45,129 nucleotides of DNA from NCBI GenBank assembly GCA_018882795.1, contig VERJ01000011.1:1-45129 (forward strand), read 5' to 3'. This document shows positions 7,286 to 18,751 of this stretch, one piece after another. The stretch is from Burkholderiaceae bacterium (GTDB taxonomy: Bacteria; Pseudomonadota; Gammaproteobacteria; Burkholderiales; Burkholderiaceae_A). The number at the start of each line of letters is the position of its first letter. Position 1 is the stretch's first letter. The notes below the pieces were generated by a model that was not told the DNA's origin, made no database searches, and was given only the letters and a program-made list of their open reading frames with translations. The position numbers and the translations under genes are program-made.

Positions 7286-8193
7286 CGTCTGGGTCTCCAA
7301 GGGTGTTCAATGAGCTGGCGCCTAGTCAAAACAAACACATTATCAAACTGTTCCCCGGTTCTGACCCAACGGGGTGTGATTCCTGGAAATTCCTGGTTCA
7401 GCATGTTCTCGCAGGCCTGTCGCTCATGTCCCACCTCAATCAGAAGCAGTCCCTGGGCGGTGAGAAAGTCGGCTGCCTGGATCAAGATGCTGCGCACGAT
7501 GGCCATACCCCTGTCTGCTGCAATTAAGGCGAGCCGGGGCTCGGCCTTAAACTCGGGCGGTAGCCCAGCGGCCTTGCGCTCAGGCACATAAGGGGGATTG
7601 GAGATGATCACATCAAAGGATGTGTTGTTTTGATCTTTCATGCCTGCAAAGCAATCCGATTCGATCAGTTTGATACGCCCTGTCAGTCCGTGCAGCTGCA
7701 GGTTCTCTTGCGCAATCGCCAGGGCATCCCGGCTAATATCAACAGCGCTGAGCGTTGCTTTGGGGAATTGATGAGCCGCGATGATCGCCAAACAACCGCT
7801 TCCCGTGCACATATCGAGCAGACTTTCAGGTGGCGCATGACCAAGCCAGTAGGGCTTTAACCCTTTTATCAACAGTTCCGCGATAAATGATCGGGGAATA
7901 ATCACTCTTGGGTCGACAATGAACTCATAGCCCTTCAGCCAGGCGCGTCCTGTGATGTAGGCCGCGGGCAGACGTTCCTCTATCCTGCGCTGGAAGATTG
8001 CCCTAACGTCGTGCTCTTGCTTGGGAGTCGTTGGCATGCGCTCCACTGATACTGGGCTATCCACCGGCAGGCCCAGCGTTGCGAGCGTGAGCCAGCGAGA
8101 TTCATCCCAGGCCGACAGCGTGCCTTGGCCGAATTGAATTCCAGCGTCGATGAACAGCTGCTCGCCGCAGCCAATCAGTTCGCCAATGGTCAT
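7282..8193 (-). CDS. prmB: Ribosomal protein L3 glutamine methyltransferase PrmB
   Basis: Methylates the side-chain nitrogen of a glutamine in ribosomal protein L3 using S-adenosylmethionine. The N-terminal helical domain (1-90) is followed by a Rossmann methyltransferase fold with SAM motif LLDMCTGSGC (125-134) and the glutamine-binding NPPY motif (199-202). The 303 residues match PrmB. The paralogue PrmC, which acts on release factors, is ruled less likely by the N-terminal sequence and the absence of prfA. The gene starts 13 bases after dapE and ends in an ATGA overlap with gst, implying translational coupling. Confidence 0.93.
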   Translation of the reverse strand: MTIGELIGCGEQLFIDAGIQFGQGTLSAWDESRWLTLATLGLPVDSPVSVERMPTTPKQEHDVRAIFQRRIEERLPAAYITGRAWLKGYEFIVDPRVIIPRSFIAELLIKGLKPYWLGHAPPESLLDMCTGSGCLAIIAAHQFPKATLSAVDISRDALAIAQENLQLHGLTGRIKLIESDCFAGMKDQNNTSFDVIISNPPYVPERKAAGLPPEFKAEPRLALIAADRGMAIVRSILIQAADFLTAQGLLLIEVGHERQACENMLNQEFPGITPRWVRTGEQFDNVFVLTRRQLIEHPWRPRR

Positions 8194-8206
8194 TGAATGT
8201 TGCTAA

Positions 8207-9367
8207 TCAGGCGGTGGTCAGCAGTCCGCGCATGGCCTGATGGTAGATGCGGGTGAGTGGCTCCAGGTCATTCACCAAAATGCGCTCGTTGATCTGATGG
8301 ATCGTTGCATTGGTGGGTCCGAACTCAATCACTTCACGGCAGTGTTTGGCAATAAAGCGACCATCAGAGGTGCCGCCGGTGGTGGAGAGTTCAGGTGTAA
8401 CACCGGTCACCGTCTGAATCGCGGTGCTTACTGCGTCGCAGAGTTTTCCTGGTGCGGTCAGATAGGGGTCTCCACCCAGGGTCCACTGCAACTCGAACGT
8501 CAGGCCATGTTTAGAGAGCACTGCCTCCAGACGCTGCTTGAGATCCTGCGGTGAGCTGACACTGCCAAAACGAAAATTGAATTGGGCCCGCAGCTCGGCA
8601 GGAATCACATTGCTTGCGCCGGTGCCTGCATTGAGATTCGAGACCTGCCATGTGGTGGGAGGGAAATAGGTGTTGCCATCGTCCCAGCGAATCACGGCAA
8701 GCTCTGCTAAGGCAGGTGCGAAGGCATGAATAGGGTTGAGTGCCAGGTGAGGGTAGGCCACATGGCCTTGGCGCCCGCGGATCACGAGATCACCGGAGAG
8801 CGTGCCACGCCTGCCATTTTTGATCATGTCGCCCAGCGTCTTCACTGATGTGGGTTCACCCACAATGCAGTAATCAAGAAGTTCTCCCCGATGGGCCAGC
8901 TCACGCACCACCTGCACGGTGCCGTCGATTGCAGGGCCCTCTTCATCGGATGTGATCAGATAGGCAAGCCTTCCTGCGAATGTTGGTGTCTCGGCAATGA
9001 ATCGCTCTGTGGCCACCACAAAGGCAGCCAGAGATGATTTCATGTCGGCAGCGCCACGGCCATAGAGTTCCTGCTGATCGATGACTGCTGCAAAAGGTTC
9101 ATGTTTCCATTGCGCCTCGGGGCCCGGGGGTACGACATCGGTGTGGCCCGCCAGCACAAGGGTGGGGCCGGGTTCTCCGCCCTCGCGAATCGACCAGAGG
9201 TTCGTGACATCGCCAAAGCGCAGAAACTCATTTTGAAAGCCCAGCGCAGAGAGTCGTTGAGCAATCAGATCGCAGCAGCCGGCATCCTGAGGTGTTACCG
9301 ACCTGCAGCGGATCAGTGCCTGGGCCAGTTCCAGGGTGGCATATGGATGTTGTAGGTCGTCCTGCAT
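8207..9367 (-). CDS. dapE: Succinyl-diaminopimelate desuccinylase DapE
   Basis: Zinc-dependent hydrolase that removes succinate from N-succinyl-LL-diaminopimelate, giving LL-DAP for lysine and peptidoglycan. M20 peptidase family signatures are clear: [11 protein letters not shown] with metal ligand His75, [11 protein letters not shown] with Asp108, and SDEEGPA with catalytic/metal Glu142-Glu143; the dimerisation lid domain (about 180-295) follows. Its 386 residues fit the family. The start ATG overlaps the stop of the ArsC-like gene by one base (TGATG), and the pathway partner dapD is two genes upstream. Confidence 0.97.
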   Translation of the reverse strand: MQDDLQHPYATLELAQALIRCRSVTPQDAGCCDLIAQRLSALGFQNEFLRFGDVTNLWSIREGGEPGPTLVLAGHTDVVPPGPEAQWKHEPFAAVIDQQELYGRGAADMKSSLAAFVVATERFIAETPTFAGRLAYLITSDEEGPAIDGTVQVVRELAHRGELLDYCIVGEPTSVKTLGDMIKNGRRGTLSGDLVIRGRQGHVAYPHLALNPIHAFAPALAELAVIRWDDGNTYFPPTTWQVSNLNAGTGASNVIPAELRAQFNFRFGSVSSPQDLKQRLEAVLSKHGLTFELQWTLGGDPYLTAPGKLCDAVSTAIQTVTGVTPELSTTGGTSDGRFIAKHCREVIEFGPTNATIHQINERILVNDLEPLTRIYHQAMRGLLTTA

Positions 9368-9756
9368 CAGGCCGCCTCAAGAAAAAGATTGCGATAAAGC
9401 GGCTCAGAAAAACCGACCGACATTTTTTCACCGACTTCCAAGACTGGCCGTTTGATGAGCAATGGTTGGGCCAGCATGATTTCCGATGCTGATGCTTGAT
9501 CAACAATTTGAGCCCGCAGATTCGGATCGAGCTGCCGCCAGGTCAGGCCGCGCCGGTTCAGCAGCGCATCCCATGGCAGATGGGTGAGCCAACGGTCAAG
9601 GGTGGCCGCATCAAGCCCGGACTTCTTCAGATCAATGAATTCAGGCTCGCGACCGTGGGCCTTTAGCCAAGCACGGGCCGCACGCACCTGATCGCAGTTC
9701 GTGATGCCGTAAAGCCGAACCGTCTGAGGCTGCGCGGTTAGTGCATGTGCAGACAT
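9367..9756 (-). CDS. ArsC/Spx-family protein (YffB-like)
   Basis: A 129-residue thioredoxin-like protein of the ArsC/Spx family. The start [21 protein letters not shown] leads into [15 protein letters not shown] with a single conserved Cys21, then [12 protein letters not shown] and IKRPVLE segments typical of YffB. It lacks the CXXC of Spx. Family members are annotated as arsenate-reductase-like, but the YffB branch has no proven arsenate activity. It sits between dapD (3-base gap) and dapE (1-base overlap), a placement repeated in many Burkholderiales, so a link to diaminopimelate synthesis or redox control of it is plausible but unproven. Confidence 0.88.
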   Translation of the reverse strand: MSAHALTAQPQTVRLYGITNCDQVRAARAWLKAHGREPEFIDLKKSGLDAATLDRWLTHLPWDALLNRRGLTWRQLDPNLRAQIVDQASASEIMLAQPLLIKRPVLEVGEKMSVGFSEPLYRNLFLEAA

Positions 9757-9759
9757 GGA

Positions 9760-10599
9760 TCAGTCACCACGTAGCAGTTCATTGATGCCGGTCTTGGCGC
9801 GCGTCTGGGCATCGACACGTTTCACAATGACGGCACAGGCCAGGGAATACTTTCCATCGGCAGAAGGCAGGCTACCGGGTACCACCACCGCACCCGCAGG
9901 GACACGGCCGTAGGTGACCTCCCCAGTCTCGCGATCGTAGATTTTCGTGGACTGGCCAATGAACACACCCATGGAGAGCACAGCGTTGTCTTCCACGATC
10001 ACGCCCTCGACGACTTCGGAGCGCGCACCGATAAAACAGTTATCGCCAATGATCGTGGGGTTGGCCTGGATCGGCTCCAGAACACCACCAATACCGACAC
10101 CACCAGAGAGGTGCACGTTCTTGCCGATTTGTGCGCAGGAGCCAACGGTGGCCCAGGTGTCCACCATGGTGCCTTCATCGACATAGGCGCCGATATTTAC
10201 ATAAGAGGGCATGAGCACCACATTCTTGGCGATGAATGCACCATGACGGGCCGTCGCCGGTGGTACCACGCGAAATCCTGCGGCTTTGAAGTCAGCATCG
10301 GAGTAATTGGCGAACTTGGTGTCGACCTTGTCGAAATAGCGCAGGTCGCCTGACGCCATGGGGGCGTTGTCCCGCAGTCGAAAGCTGAGCAGGACGGCTT
10401 TTTTGATCCACTGGTGGGTGACCCAGTCACCGTTGATTTTTTCGGCCACGCGAATCGCACCCTGATCCAGAAGCCGGATGACCTGGGTGACCGCGTCGCG
10501 AATGTCGGCGGGTGCACTAGACGGGGAGAGCGCGGTGCGGGTCTCCCAGGCGCCATCAATGATGGAGGAGAGTTTCTGTTGATCTTGGTCGGAGGTCAT
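9760..10599 (-). CDS. dapD: Tetrahydrodipicolinate N-succinyltransferase DapD
   Basis: Transfers succinate from succinyl-CoA to tetrahydrodipicolinate, the first step of the succinylase branch of lysine/DAP synthesis. The N-terminal helical domain (1-100) is followed by a left-handed beta-helix of hexapeptide repeats (about 105-235; for example [20 protein letters not shown] and [17 protein letters not shown]) and the C-terminal beta segment ending INELLRGD. Its 279 residues match the family. It is the first gene of the coupled dapD-arsC-like-dapE-prmB-gst series; queF ends 42 bases upstream on the same strand. Confidence 0.97.
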   Translation of the reverse strand: MTSDQDQQKLSSIIDGAWETRTALSPSSAPADIRDAVTQVIRLLDQGAIRVAEKINGDWVTHQWIKKAVLLSFRLRDNAPMASGDLRYFDKVDTKFANYSDADFKAAGFRVVPPATARHGAFIAKNVVLMPSYVNIGAYVDEGTMVDTWATVGSCAQIGKNVHLSGGVGIGGVLEPIQANPTIIGDNCFIGARSEVVEGVIVEDNAVLSMGVFIGQSTKIYDRETGEVTYGRVPAGAVVVPGSLPSADGKYSLACAVIVKRVDAQTRAKTGINELLRGD

Positions 10600-10641
10600 G
10601 ATTTCGTTTTAGTGTTGTCGTGAGGTTGTCAATAAAAAGCG

Positions 10642-11061
10642 CTAGCCCCGCGTGGAGGCCTGCTGGCCAAGTGCGGGAAGGTCGACGGTGGGCTGGGGCT
10701 TCCAGCCCCTGGCACGTTGCTCTGCAACCACGGTGGTGAAGATGCCACCACGCACATACCAGCGTGCTGTGAGTCGCATGAACCGCGGCCGGGTGGCCTT
10801 GACCATATCGTTTAAAAGTTGATTGGTGACGGCCTCGTGGAAGACGCCCTGGTCCCGATAGGACCACATATAGAGTTTTAGGGCCTTGAGCTCAAGGTTC
10901 TTTTTCTCGGGGATGTAGTCCACCGTTAAATGCGCAAAATCAGGCTGACCCGTCAGGGGGCAGAGGCAGGTGAATTCTGGGATCTCGATGTGCACCAGAT
11001 AGTCCCGTCCGGGCTCCGGGTTGGGAAAGGTCTGAAGTGACTTGCTGGGTTTCGTGGACAT
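10642..11061 (-). CDS. queF: NADPH-dependent 7-cyano-7-deazaguanine reductase QueF (unimodular type)
   Basis: Reduces preQ0 to preQ1 in the queuosine pathway, forming a thioimide with a cysteine. The 139-residue length marks the single-domain YkvM-type rather than the fused E. coli type. Catalytic Cys34 lies in [11 protein letters not shown] with the partner Asp41, and the QueF signature [20 protein letters not shown] (57-76) binds substrate and NADPH. The product ends up in the GUN-anticodon tRNAs, including the tRNA-Asp of this window. It is divergent from smc, sharing a 153-base region with a perfect 14-bp palindrome, and lies 42 bases upstream of dapD. Confidence 0.94.
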   Translation of the reverse strand: MSTKPSKSLQTFPNPEPGRDYLVHIEIPEFTCLCPLTGQPDFAHLTVDYIPEKKNLELKALKLYMWSYRDQGVFHEAVTNQLLNDMVKATRPRFMRLTARWYVRGGIFTTVVAEQRARGWKPQPTVDLPALGQQASTRG

Positions 11062-11120
11062 GGCTGCGAAAGAGAGAGACGAAGAGCGATTTATTTGTTC
11101 TTTTAAACGAAGTTAGGTGC

Positions 11121-11134
11121 AAATAGCGCTATTT
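11121..11134. repeat. 14-bp perfect palindrome between queF and smc (candidate operator)
   Basis: AAATAGCGCTATTT is a perfect palindrome in the AT-rich region between the divergent genes queF and smc, 60 bases from the queF start and 81 from the smc start. A second small inverted repeat (TTTTTA-gg-TAAAAA, 11132-11145) overlaps its end. The position would suit a repressor site or promoter-linked signal. I do not recognise the regulator, and no convincing -35/-10 pair is visible in either direction; TATTAT at 11166-11171 is the nearest -10-like hexamer for smc. Confidence 0.45.
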
Positions 11135-11214
11135 TTAGGTAAAAACCCGGTGTTTTGCTGGATGATATTATAGCCCGTGTCCTCAATCTGGCTGGCTTTC
11201 GCGGGCGTTTTATC

Positions 11215-14200
11215 GTGCGACTCTCTTATTTAAAACTCTCTGGTTTCAAATCTTTCGTTGACCCTACCACCCTGCATTTTCCGGGCGATCTGGTGGGTAT
11301 TGTTGGCCCCAATGGCTGTGGCAAGTCCAATGTCATTGATGCCGTGCGGTGGGTGCTGGGGGAGTCCAAGGCGAGCGAACTGCGCGGCGAGTCCATGCAG
11401 GACGTGATCTTCTCTGGCTCTGGCACCCGCAAGCCATCGGGCCGCGCCAGCGTGGAACTCGTATTCGAAAATACGGAGGGCCGGATCACCGGCCCATGGG
11501 GCCAATACTCCGAGATCGCGGTCAAACGTATCCTGTCTCGGGATGGCCAGTCCACATACTGGATCAACAATCAGGCAGTGCGTCGAAAAGATGTCTACGA
11601 TCTTTTTATGGGCACTGGCCTTGGGCCTCGTGCGTACGCCATTATCGGACAGGGCATGATCTCCCGCGTCATTGAGTCGCGCCCAGAGGAACTCCGTGTC
11701 TTCCTGGAGGAAGCGGCTGGCGTATCGAAATACCGGGAGCGTCGAAAAGAAACCGAGGGCCGTCTCTCGGATACCCGTGAAAATCTGGCGCGTATTGAAG
11801 ACATCCGGCTTGAGTTGGATGGCCAAATCACGAGACTGGAGCAGCAGGCGGAGCTTGCCCAGCGTTATAGCGAACTCACTGGCCGACGAGATGAAAAGCA
11901 GCGTTGGCTGTGGTGGACGCGGCGTGAGGAATATGTGCAGGCCCTTGATAAGCTCTCGGCCCGCAGGCGTGAGACCGAACTGCAGATCGAGGCACAGACG
12001 GCGAGCCTGCGCTCCATTGAACGCGAGATTGAAGAGACACGCACCGCCTTTCACGAGGCCACCGATGCGGTCCACGATGCCCAACAAAGCCTCTACGAAG
12101 TGAATACTGAAATCACCCGTATTGAAGGCGAACAGCTGAGGCTGCGCGAGAACCTCGAGCGCACTGCGCGCGCAAAAGAGTCTGCTGGGCAAATCATTCA
12201 TGCCGAGACGCTGGCACAGCAGGAGGGCGAGGCCCACCGCATTGCCGATGCAGAGGCGGCAGCGCTTGCCGATGTGGCCCTAGCGGAAAAACGTGAGCTG
12301 TTGGAGCGCCTTACCGCCACGATGGCGCCGCTTGAGCAGACGCTTGCTTCCCGCAATGAATCCCTTGCTGCGGCCCAGGCCGATGTTGCCGCCGTGCAGG
12401 CTGAGCTTCGCGCCCTCTCTGAGCGCGAGGCGGACCTCACCGGCCGCATTCGACGCATTGAGACCCGCATTGAGGAGCAGGATCGTGAGCGGCTATCGAT
12501 AGAGCGTGTTGATCCAAGCGCAAAGTCGCTGATTGCTTCACAGCGCCAAGAGGCCATTACGTTTGCACGCAGTGCCCAAGATCAACTCGCTGCGGCGGAG
12601 CAGGCCATCGATACCGCCAGCCAGGCCCGCGACAGCACACAGTTGGAATTGCAACAGGCCCGTGAGTCGCTCTCGCACGTGCAGGCCCAGTCCGAGGCCT
12701 TAAAGAGTCTTCAGGCCCAGGTTGAGGCAAAGGATGAACTCCGGCCCTGGCTTGAGCGTCAGGGCATGCAGCAGCGCCCAAGGCTCTGGTCCAGCGTACA
12801 AGTCAAAGAAGGTTGGCAGACTGCCGTAGAGGCCGCGCTTGGCGATCGCATCGGTGCTGTCGAGATTGGCGCCATGTCCAATGCTTTGGGATTTGCGGCG
12901 GATCGCCCGCCCGCACGCCTGACGCTCTTTTCAAGCGAGGCCGCGAGCGGAAAATCCATTCCTGCCAACAGCCTTGCGCAGCAGATCCAGGGCGAGGGAC
13001 CAATTGCACAGGTGGTCCGCGAATGGCTTGCGGAATATCGCTGCGCTGAGAGCCTGCAGGCTGCAGTGGGCAGCCCGCCTGCCGCAGGAGAGCTCTGGAT
13101 CACCAAGGAAGGCCACATGGCAGGCCGGGGCATGGTGCGGTTTTATGCAGAAGAGGATCAGCAAGCCGGCATCCTTGCACGCCGCAGCAAGATTGAAAGT
13201 CTGGATATTGCCATCCGTGCGCAGCAGCTTGTGGTGGATGAGACAGCCTTGGCATTGCAGCGCGCGGAGGGCGCATTGGCTGAGCGCAAGCGCGAGTTGG
13301 CCGGCCTGCGTGATCGCGCGCAGGCATCCCAGTCGCGTGCTCATGAGTTAGAGCTTGCTGAATTACGATTGGATGAAAAAATCCAACGTCTCAACACGCA
13401 AGACACAGCGCTGACAGCCTCTTTGCAGGCCCTGCGCCAGGAACATGCTGATCTGCAGCAGCAGCGTGAGCAGTGCCGTCAGGCCTCAGAGGAGGCCAAT
13501 CAACGCGCCGCCGCCCAGACTCAGGAAGCAGACCGTCAGCGGGAACTTCAGGAGCAGCAGCTGCAGGAAGTTGGCCGCACGCGCGAAGAACTGGCGCTTG
13601 CGGAGCGAGGCCTTCAGGAGGCCCTGATGGGGCAACGGCTGGCGCAGGAGCAGCGCCGCGTATTTGAAGAGAAGATGCGTGAATCCAACGCTCGGCTCGC
13701 CGAGGCTCGGACGCGGCTTGATGCTGCTGAGCGTGAACTGATCGACATCCAACAGGCTCTGGATTCGAGTGACTTGCAGCCGCTGCTGGAGAGCCGGGTG
13801 GCCAAGGAGGCCCAGGTGGCCGAGATTCGCGAGCGTGCTGATCAGTGCAGCCAGAAGCTTCGCCAGTCCGAGGAGCAGCGTCTGCACATCGAGCGATCTC
13901 TTGAGCCCATGCGGGCAGCGGTTGCACAGATCGATGCAGATGCATCTGGTGCCCGTGTGGGCATTGAGCAGATCGATGAGCAACTGGTGGATCGGGAGCT
14001 TCAGGTTGCTGCGATTGCAGAGGAACTCGCAGCGGCATTTCCAGACAGCAAGTGGCCCAGACCCGCTGCGCTGCATTCCGAAGTCCAGCGTCTCACCAAG
14101 GAGATCGAGAGCATGGGCGCGGTCAATCTTGCTGCGCTCTCCGAGCTTGAACAATCCCGCGAGCGCAAACAGTTTCTTGATTCACAGGCGGCTGATCTGA

Positions 14201-14733
14201 TGTCGGCAGTGGAGACATTGGAAGATGCTATTCGCAAGATCGATCGCGAGACACGCTCACTGTTGCAGGAAACCTTCGACACCGTGAATCAGAACTTTGG
14301 CCAGCTTTTCCCCAGACTTTTCGGCGGTGGCGAGGCCAAGCTGGCGATGACCGGCGAGGAAATCCTCGACTGCGGCGTGCAGGTGATGGCCCAGCCACCA
14401 GGCAAGCGCAACACTTCCATTCATCTGCTCTCCGGGGGCGAAAAGGCCCTCACCGCTACTGCGCTGGTGTTCGCGCTCTTTCAGCTCAATCCAGCGCCAT
14501 TTTGTTTGCTGGACGAGGTCGATGCACCGCTGGATGATCCCAACACCGAGCGTTTCTGTAACCTGGTGCGGCATATGTCTTCTTCAACCCAGTTTGTCTT
14601 TATCACCCACAACAAGATTGCGATGGAGATGGCCCAGCATCTGATGGGCGTAACCATGCAGGAGCAGGGCGTGTCGCGCATCGTGGCGGTGGATCTGGAT
14701 GCCGCCAATGCCATGGCCCAAGAGGCAGCATGA
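11215..14733 (+). CDS. smc: Chromosome segregation protein SMC
   Basis: ATPase of the SMC-ScpAB condensin that organises and segregates the chromosome. The protein has 1172 residues from a GTG start at 11215. The N-terminal head reads MRLSYLKLSGFKSFVDP with Walker A GPNGCGKSN (31-39); two long coiled-coil arms surround a hinge at roughly 505-640; the C-terminal head has the signature LLSGGEKALTATAL and Walker B FCLLDEVDAPLDDPN. I prefer this start over an upstream in-frame ATG because family members begin at MRLxxIKLSGFKSF. It overlaps the zipA-like gene by the four bases ATGA. The last residues after ITHNK are standard. Confidence 0.97.
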   Translation: MRLSYLKLSGFKSFVDPTTLHFPGDLVGIVGPNGCGKSNVIDAVRWVLGESKASELRGESMQDVIFSGSGTRKPSGRASVELVFENTEGRITGPWGQYSEIAVKRILSRDGQSTYWINNQAVRRKDVYDLFMGTGLGPRAYAIIGQGMISRVIESRPEELRVFLEEAAGVSKYRERRKETEGRLSDTRENLARIEDIRLELDGQITRLEQQAELAQRYSELTGRRDEKQRWLWWTRREEYVQALDKLSARRRETELQIEAQTASLRSIEREIEETRTAFHEATDAVHDAQQSLYEVNTEITRIEGEQLRLRENLERTARAKESAGQIIHAETLAQQEGEAHRIADAEAAALADVALAEKRELLERLTATMAPLEQTLASRNESLAAAQADVAAVQAELRALSEREADLTGRIRRIETRIEEQDRERLSIERVDPSAKSLIASQRQEAITFARSAQDQLAAAEQAIDTASQARDSTQLELQQARESLSHVQAQSEALKSLQAQVEAKDELRPWLERQGMQQRPRLWSSVQVKEGWQTAVEAALGDRIGAVEIGAMSNALGFAADRPPARLTLFSSEAASGKSIPANSLAQQIQGEGPIAQVVREWLAEYRCAESLQAAVGSPPAAGELWITKEGHMAGRGMVRFYAEEDQQAGILARRSKIESLDIAIRAQQLVVDETALALQRAEGALAERKRELAGLRDRAQASQSRAHELELAELRLDEKIQRLNTQDTALTASLQALRQEHADLQQQREQCRQASEEANQRAAAQTQEADRQRELQEQQLQEVGRTREELALAERGLQEALMGQRLAQEQRRVFEEKMRESNARLAEARTRLDAAERELIDIQQALDSSDLQPLLESRVAKEAQVAEIRERADQCSQKLRQSEEQRLHIERSLEPMRAAVAQIDADASGARVGIEQIDEQLVDRELQVAAIAEELAAAFPDSKWPRPAALHSEVQRLTKEIESMGAVNLAALSELEQSRERKQFLDSQAADLMSAVETLEDAIRKIDRETRSLLQETFDTVNQNFGQLFPRLFGGGEAKLAMTGEEILDCGVQVMAQPPGKRNTSIHLLSGGEKALTATALVFALFQLNPAPFCLLDEVDAPLDDPNTERFCNLVRHMSSSTQFVFITHNKIAMEMAQHLMGVTMQEQGVSRIVAVDLDAANAMAQEAA

Positions 14734-15668
14734 CCGACCTGCAGTGGACGATTGTGGCCGCCGCTGCAATCGTGCTTGCGGGGGTTGTGGCCGCGAATCT
14801 GCGGGAGTGGTCCCAGGCCAGGAAGACCCTGCAGCGTTTGGTGCCGCTACAGGATGAGCCCATATTCAATGCGCCGACCGAACGGGTGCTGGACCCTGTT
14901 CAGCCATCGGAGATCTCTGATGCCATCGCCGAGCTGCAATGGCAAAAGCCAATGCCGGTGGCCAGAATTCAGCAGGAGTTAAAAGGCTGGCGCCATGTGG
15001 GCTCCAAACCCCTGTCATTTGGCTGGATCAGTCAAGAAGGCGCGGCAGCCTCGCCTTTGCCAGACGCGTTGGATGTGATGACGCTGCAGGTTGGCGTGCT
15101 ACTCACCACGCGTGGCGGACCATTACATGCGATGGAGTATGCGGAATGGCAGGAGGGGCTTGGGCGAATTGCCCGACAGCTTGGCGCGCATTTGTCGATT
15201 CCGGTTATGTCGGATGTGCTGGCCAGAGCCCGATCCCTTGATCAACGCTGCACCGAGGTGGATGCACAACTGGTGTTGTCGGTTTCCGCCGATCAGGTGC
15301 TTTCGGTGTCCGCAATCACGTCGGCGGCCCACTCAGCAGGTCTTGAGTCGCGGGGCGAGACCCGTTTTGCAAAAGGGCCACTGCACCATCAACGCTTCTC
15401 AGTCTTTCCAGGTGATTCAGGCAACAGTCTGATGTTGCTTCTCGATGTGCCAAGAACAGCCGATCCCCTTGAGGCATTCCAAGAGATGGTCTCTACGGCC
15501 CAGACACTGGCATCTCTGTTGGATGCCCGAGTCACTGATGAGGCGGGCCGCGTCTTGCAACAGCGCGATTTCGATCAGATTGCAGCTCAGGTCAGCGCCA
15601 GAGAACAGCAATTACTGGCGCTGAGCATCACACCGGGCTCGATCGTGGCCCAACGGCTTTTCCTCTGA
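14730..15668 (+). CDS. ZipA-like cell division protein
   Basis: Single N-terminal transmembrane helix (about 5-23, WTIVAAAAIVLAGVVAA) followed by a linker (about 25-100) and a C-terminal globular domain (about 110-305) resembling the FtsZ-binding domain of ZipA: LQVGVLLTTRGGPLHAMEYAEW and LLLDVPRTADPLEAFQEMVSTAQTLA. In ZipA this domain binds the FtsZ C-terminus and tethers the Z ring to the membrane. The linker is shorter than in E. coli and lacks the Pro/Gln-rich stretch. The smc-zipA-ligA order is characteristic of betaproteobacteria, and the ATGA overlap with smc suggests coupled translation. The homology is divergent, so the role is inferred from fold and context. Confidence 0.82.
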   Translation: MTDLQWTIVAAAAIVLAGVVAANLREWSQARKTLQRLVPLQDEPIFNAPTERVLDPVQPSEISDAIAELQWQKPMPVARIQQELKGWRHVGSKPLSFGWISQEGAAASPLPDALDVMTLQVGVLLTTRGGPLHAMEYAEWQEGLGRIARQLGAHLSIPVMSDVLARARSLDQRCTEVDAQLVLSVSADQVLSVSAITSAAHSAGLESRGETRFAKGPLHHQRFSVFPGDSGNSLMLLLDVPRTADPLEAFQEMVSTAQTLASLLDARVTDEAGRVLQQRDFDQIAAQVSAREQQLLALSITPGSIVAQRLFL

Positions 15669-15693
15669 TCATTTCAGCATCCGCAGCGGGTGA

Positions 15694-17838
<2,145 letters not shown>

Positions 17839-18735
17839 ATGAGCAAATTTTCCGGAAAAGTCCGCAAGGCAGTATTCCCCGTTGCGGGCCTGGGCACCCG
17901 ATTTCTGCCGGCCACCAAGGCCAGCCCCAAAGAGATGCTGCCTGTGGTGGATAAGCCGCTGATCCAATACGCAGTGGAAGAGGCGGCCAGTGCGGGGATT
18001 ACCGACATGATTTTTATCACTGGTCGCTCGAAGCGAGCGATTGAAGATCATTTCGATAAGGCGTATGAGCTTGAGTCGGAGTTGGAGGCGAAAAACAAAA
18101 CTGCACTGCTGGATGTGGTGCGCAGCGTCGCGCCGGCCAGCATTAATTGCATCTATATTCGGCAGCCGGAGGCCCTGGGCTTGGGCCACGCCGTACTGTG
18201 CGCCGAGCCTGTGGTGGGTGATGAACCCTTTGCGATTCTGCTTGCCGATGATCTGATGGATGCAGGTGATCGCGGCAGGTCCGTGATGCGGCAGATGGTG
18301 GAGCGTTATGAGGAGCATCATGCGAGTGTGATTGCGGTGGAGGAAGTTCCGCGGGAAGACACCTCGAAATACGGCATCGTTAGTGCGGAGCCGTTCGAGC
18401 AGGGTAGTGCTGCCGTTTCGAAAATAACGGCCATTGTTGAGAAGCCTCAGCCAGCGGTTGCGCCTTCAACGCTTGCAGTGGTGGGCCGTTACCTGCTGGA
18501 CTCCCGCATTTTTGATTTGATCCGCAGTCAGCCTGCAGGTGCGGGCGGGGAGATTCAGCTGACCGATGCGATCGCAAGGCTATTGCTTGAGCAGACGATC
18601 CTTGCCTATCGGTTTGAGGGCAAGCGCTTTGATTGCGGGTCCAAGCTCGGCTACATGCAGGCCTCGGTCACGCTTGCCAAGCGGCATGCGGAGATTGGTG
18701 GGTCGTTTGAGGATTGGCTCGCTCGGCTGAGCTAA
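17839..18735 (+). CDS. galU: UTP-glucose-1-phosphate uridylyltransferase GalU
   Basis: Makes UDP-glucose from UTP and glucose-1-phosphate for surface polysaccharides and lipopolysaccharide. The nucleotide-binding start [19 protein letters not shown], followed by [27 protein letters not shown], and a C-terminal [14 protein letters not shown] are diagnostic. Its 298 residues match the family. The ATG follows the ligA stop codon directly, so expression probably depends on read-through and translational coupling from ligA. It converges on glnD, with 350 bases of repeat-rich DNA between them. Confidence 0.96.
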   Translation: MSKFSGKVRKAVFPVAGLGTRFLPATKASPKEMLPVVDKPLIQYAVEEAASAGITDMIFITGRSKRAIEDHFDKAYELESELEAKNKTALLDVVRSVAPASINCIYIRQPEALGLGHAVLCAEPVVGDEPFAILLADDLMDAGDRGRSVMRQMVERYEEHHASVIAVEEVPREDTSKYGIVSAEPFEQGSAAVSKITAIVEKPQPAVAPSTLAVVGRYLLDSRIFDLIRSQPAGAGGEIQLTDAIARLLLEQTILAYRFEGKRFDCGSKLGYMQASVTLAKRHAEIGGSFEDWLARLS

Positions 18736-18742
18736 CTTTTTT
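18721..18742 (+). terminator. Weak candidate terminator after galU
   Basis: GCTC-GGCT-GAGC (18721-18732) followed after four bases by six T residues (18737-18742). The stem is only four pairs and overlaps the last galU codons, so this is a marginal candidate. The folded element directly downstream could take over the 3'-end function. Confidence 0.28.
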
Positions 18743-18751
18743 GCTTCGCCT

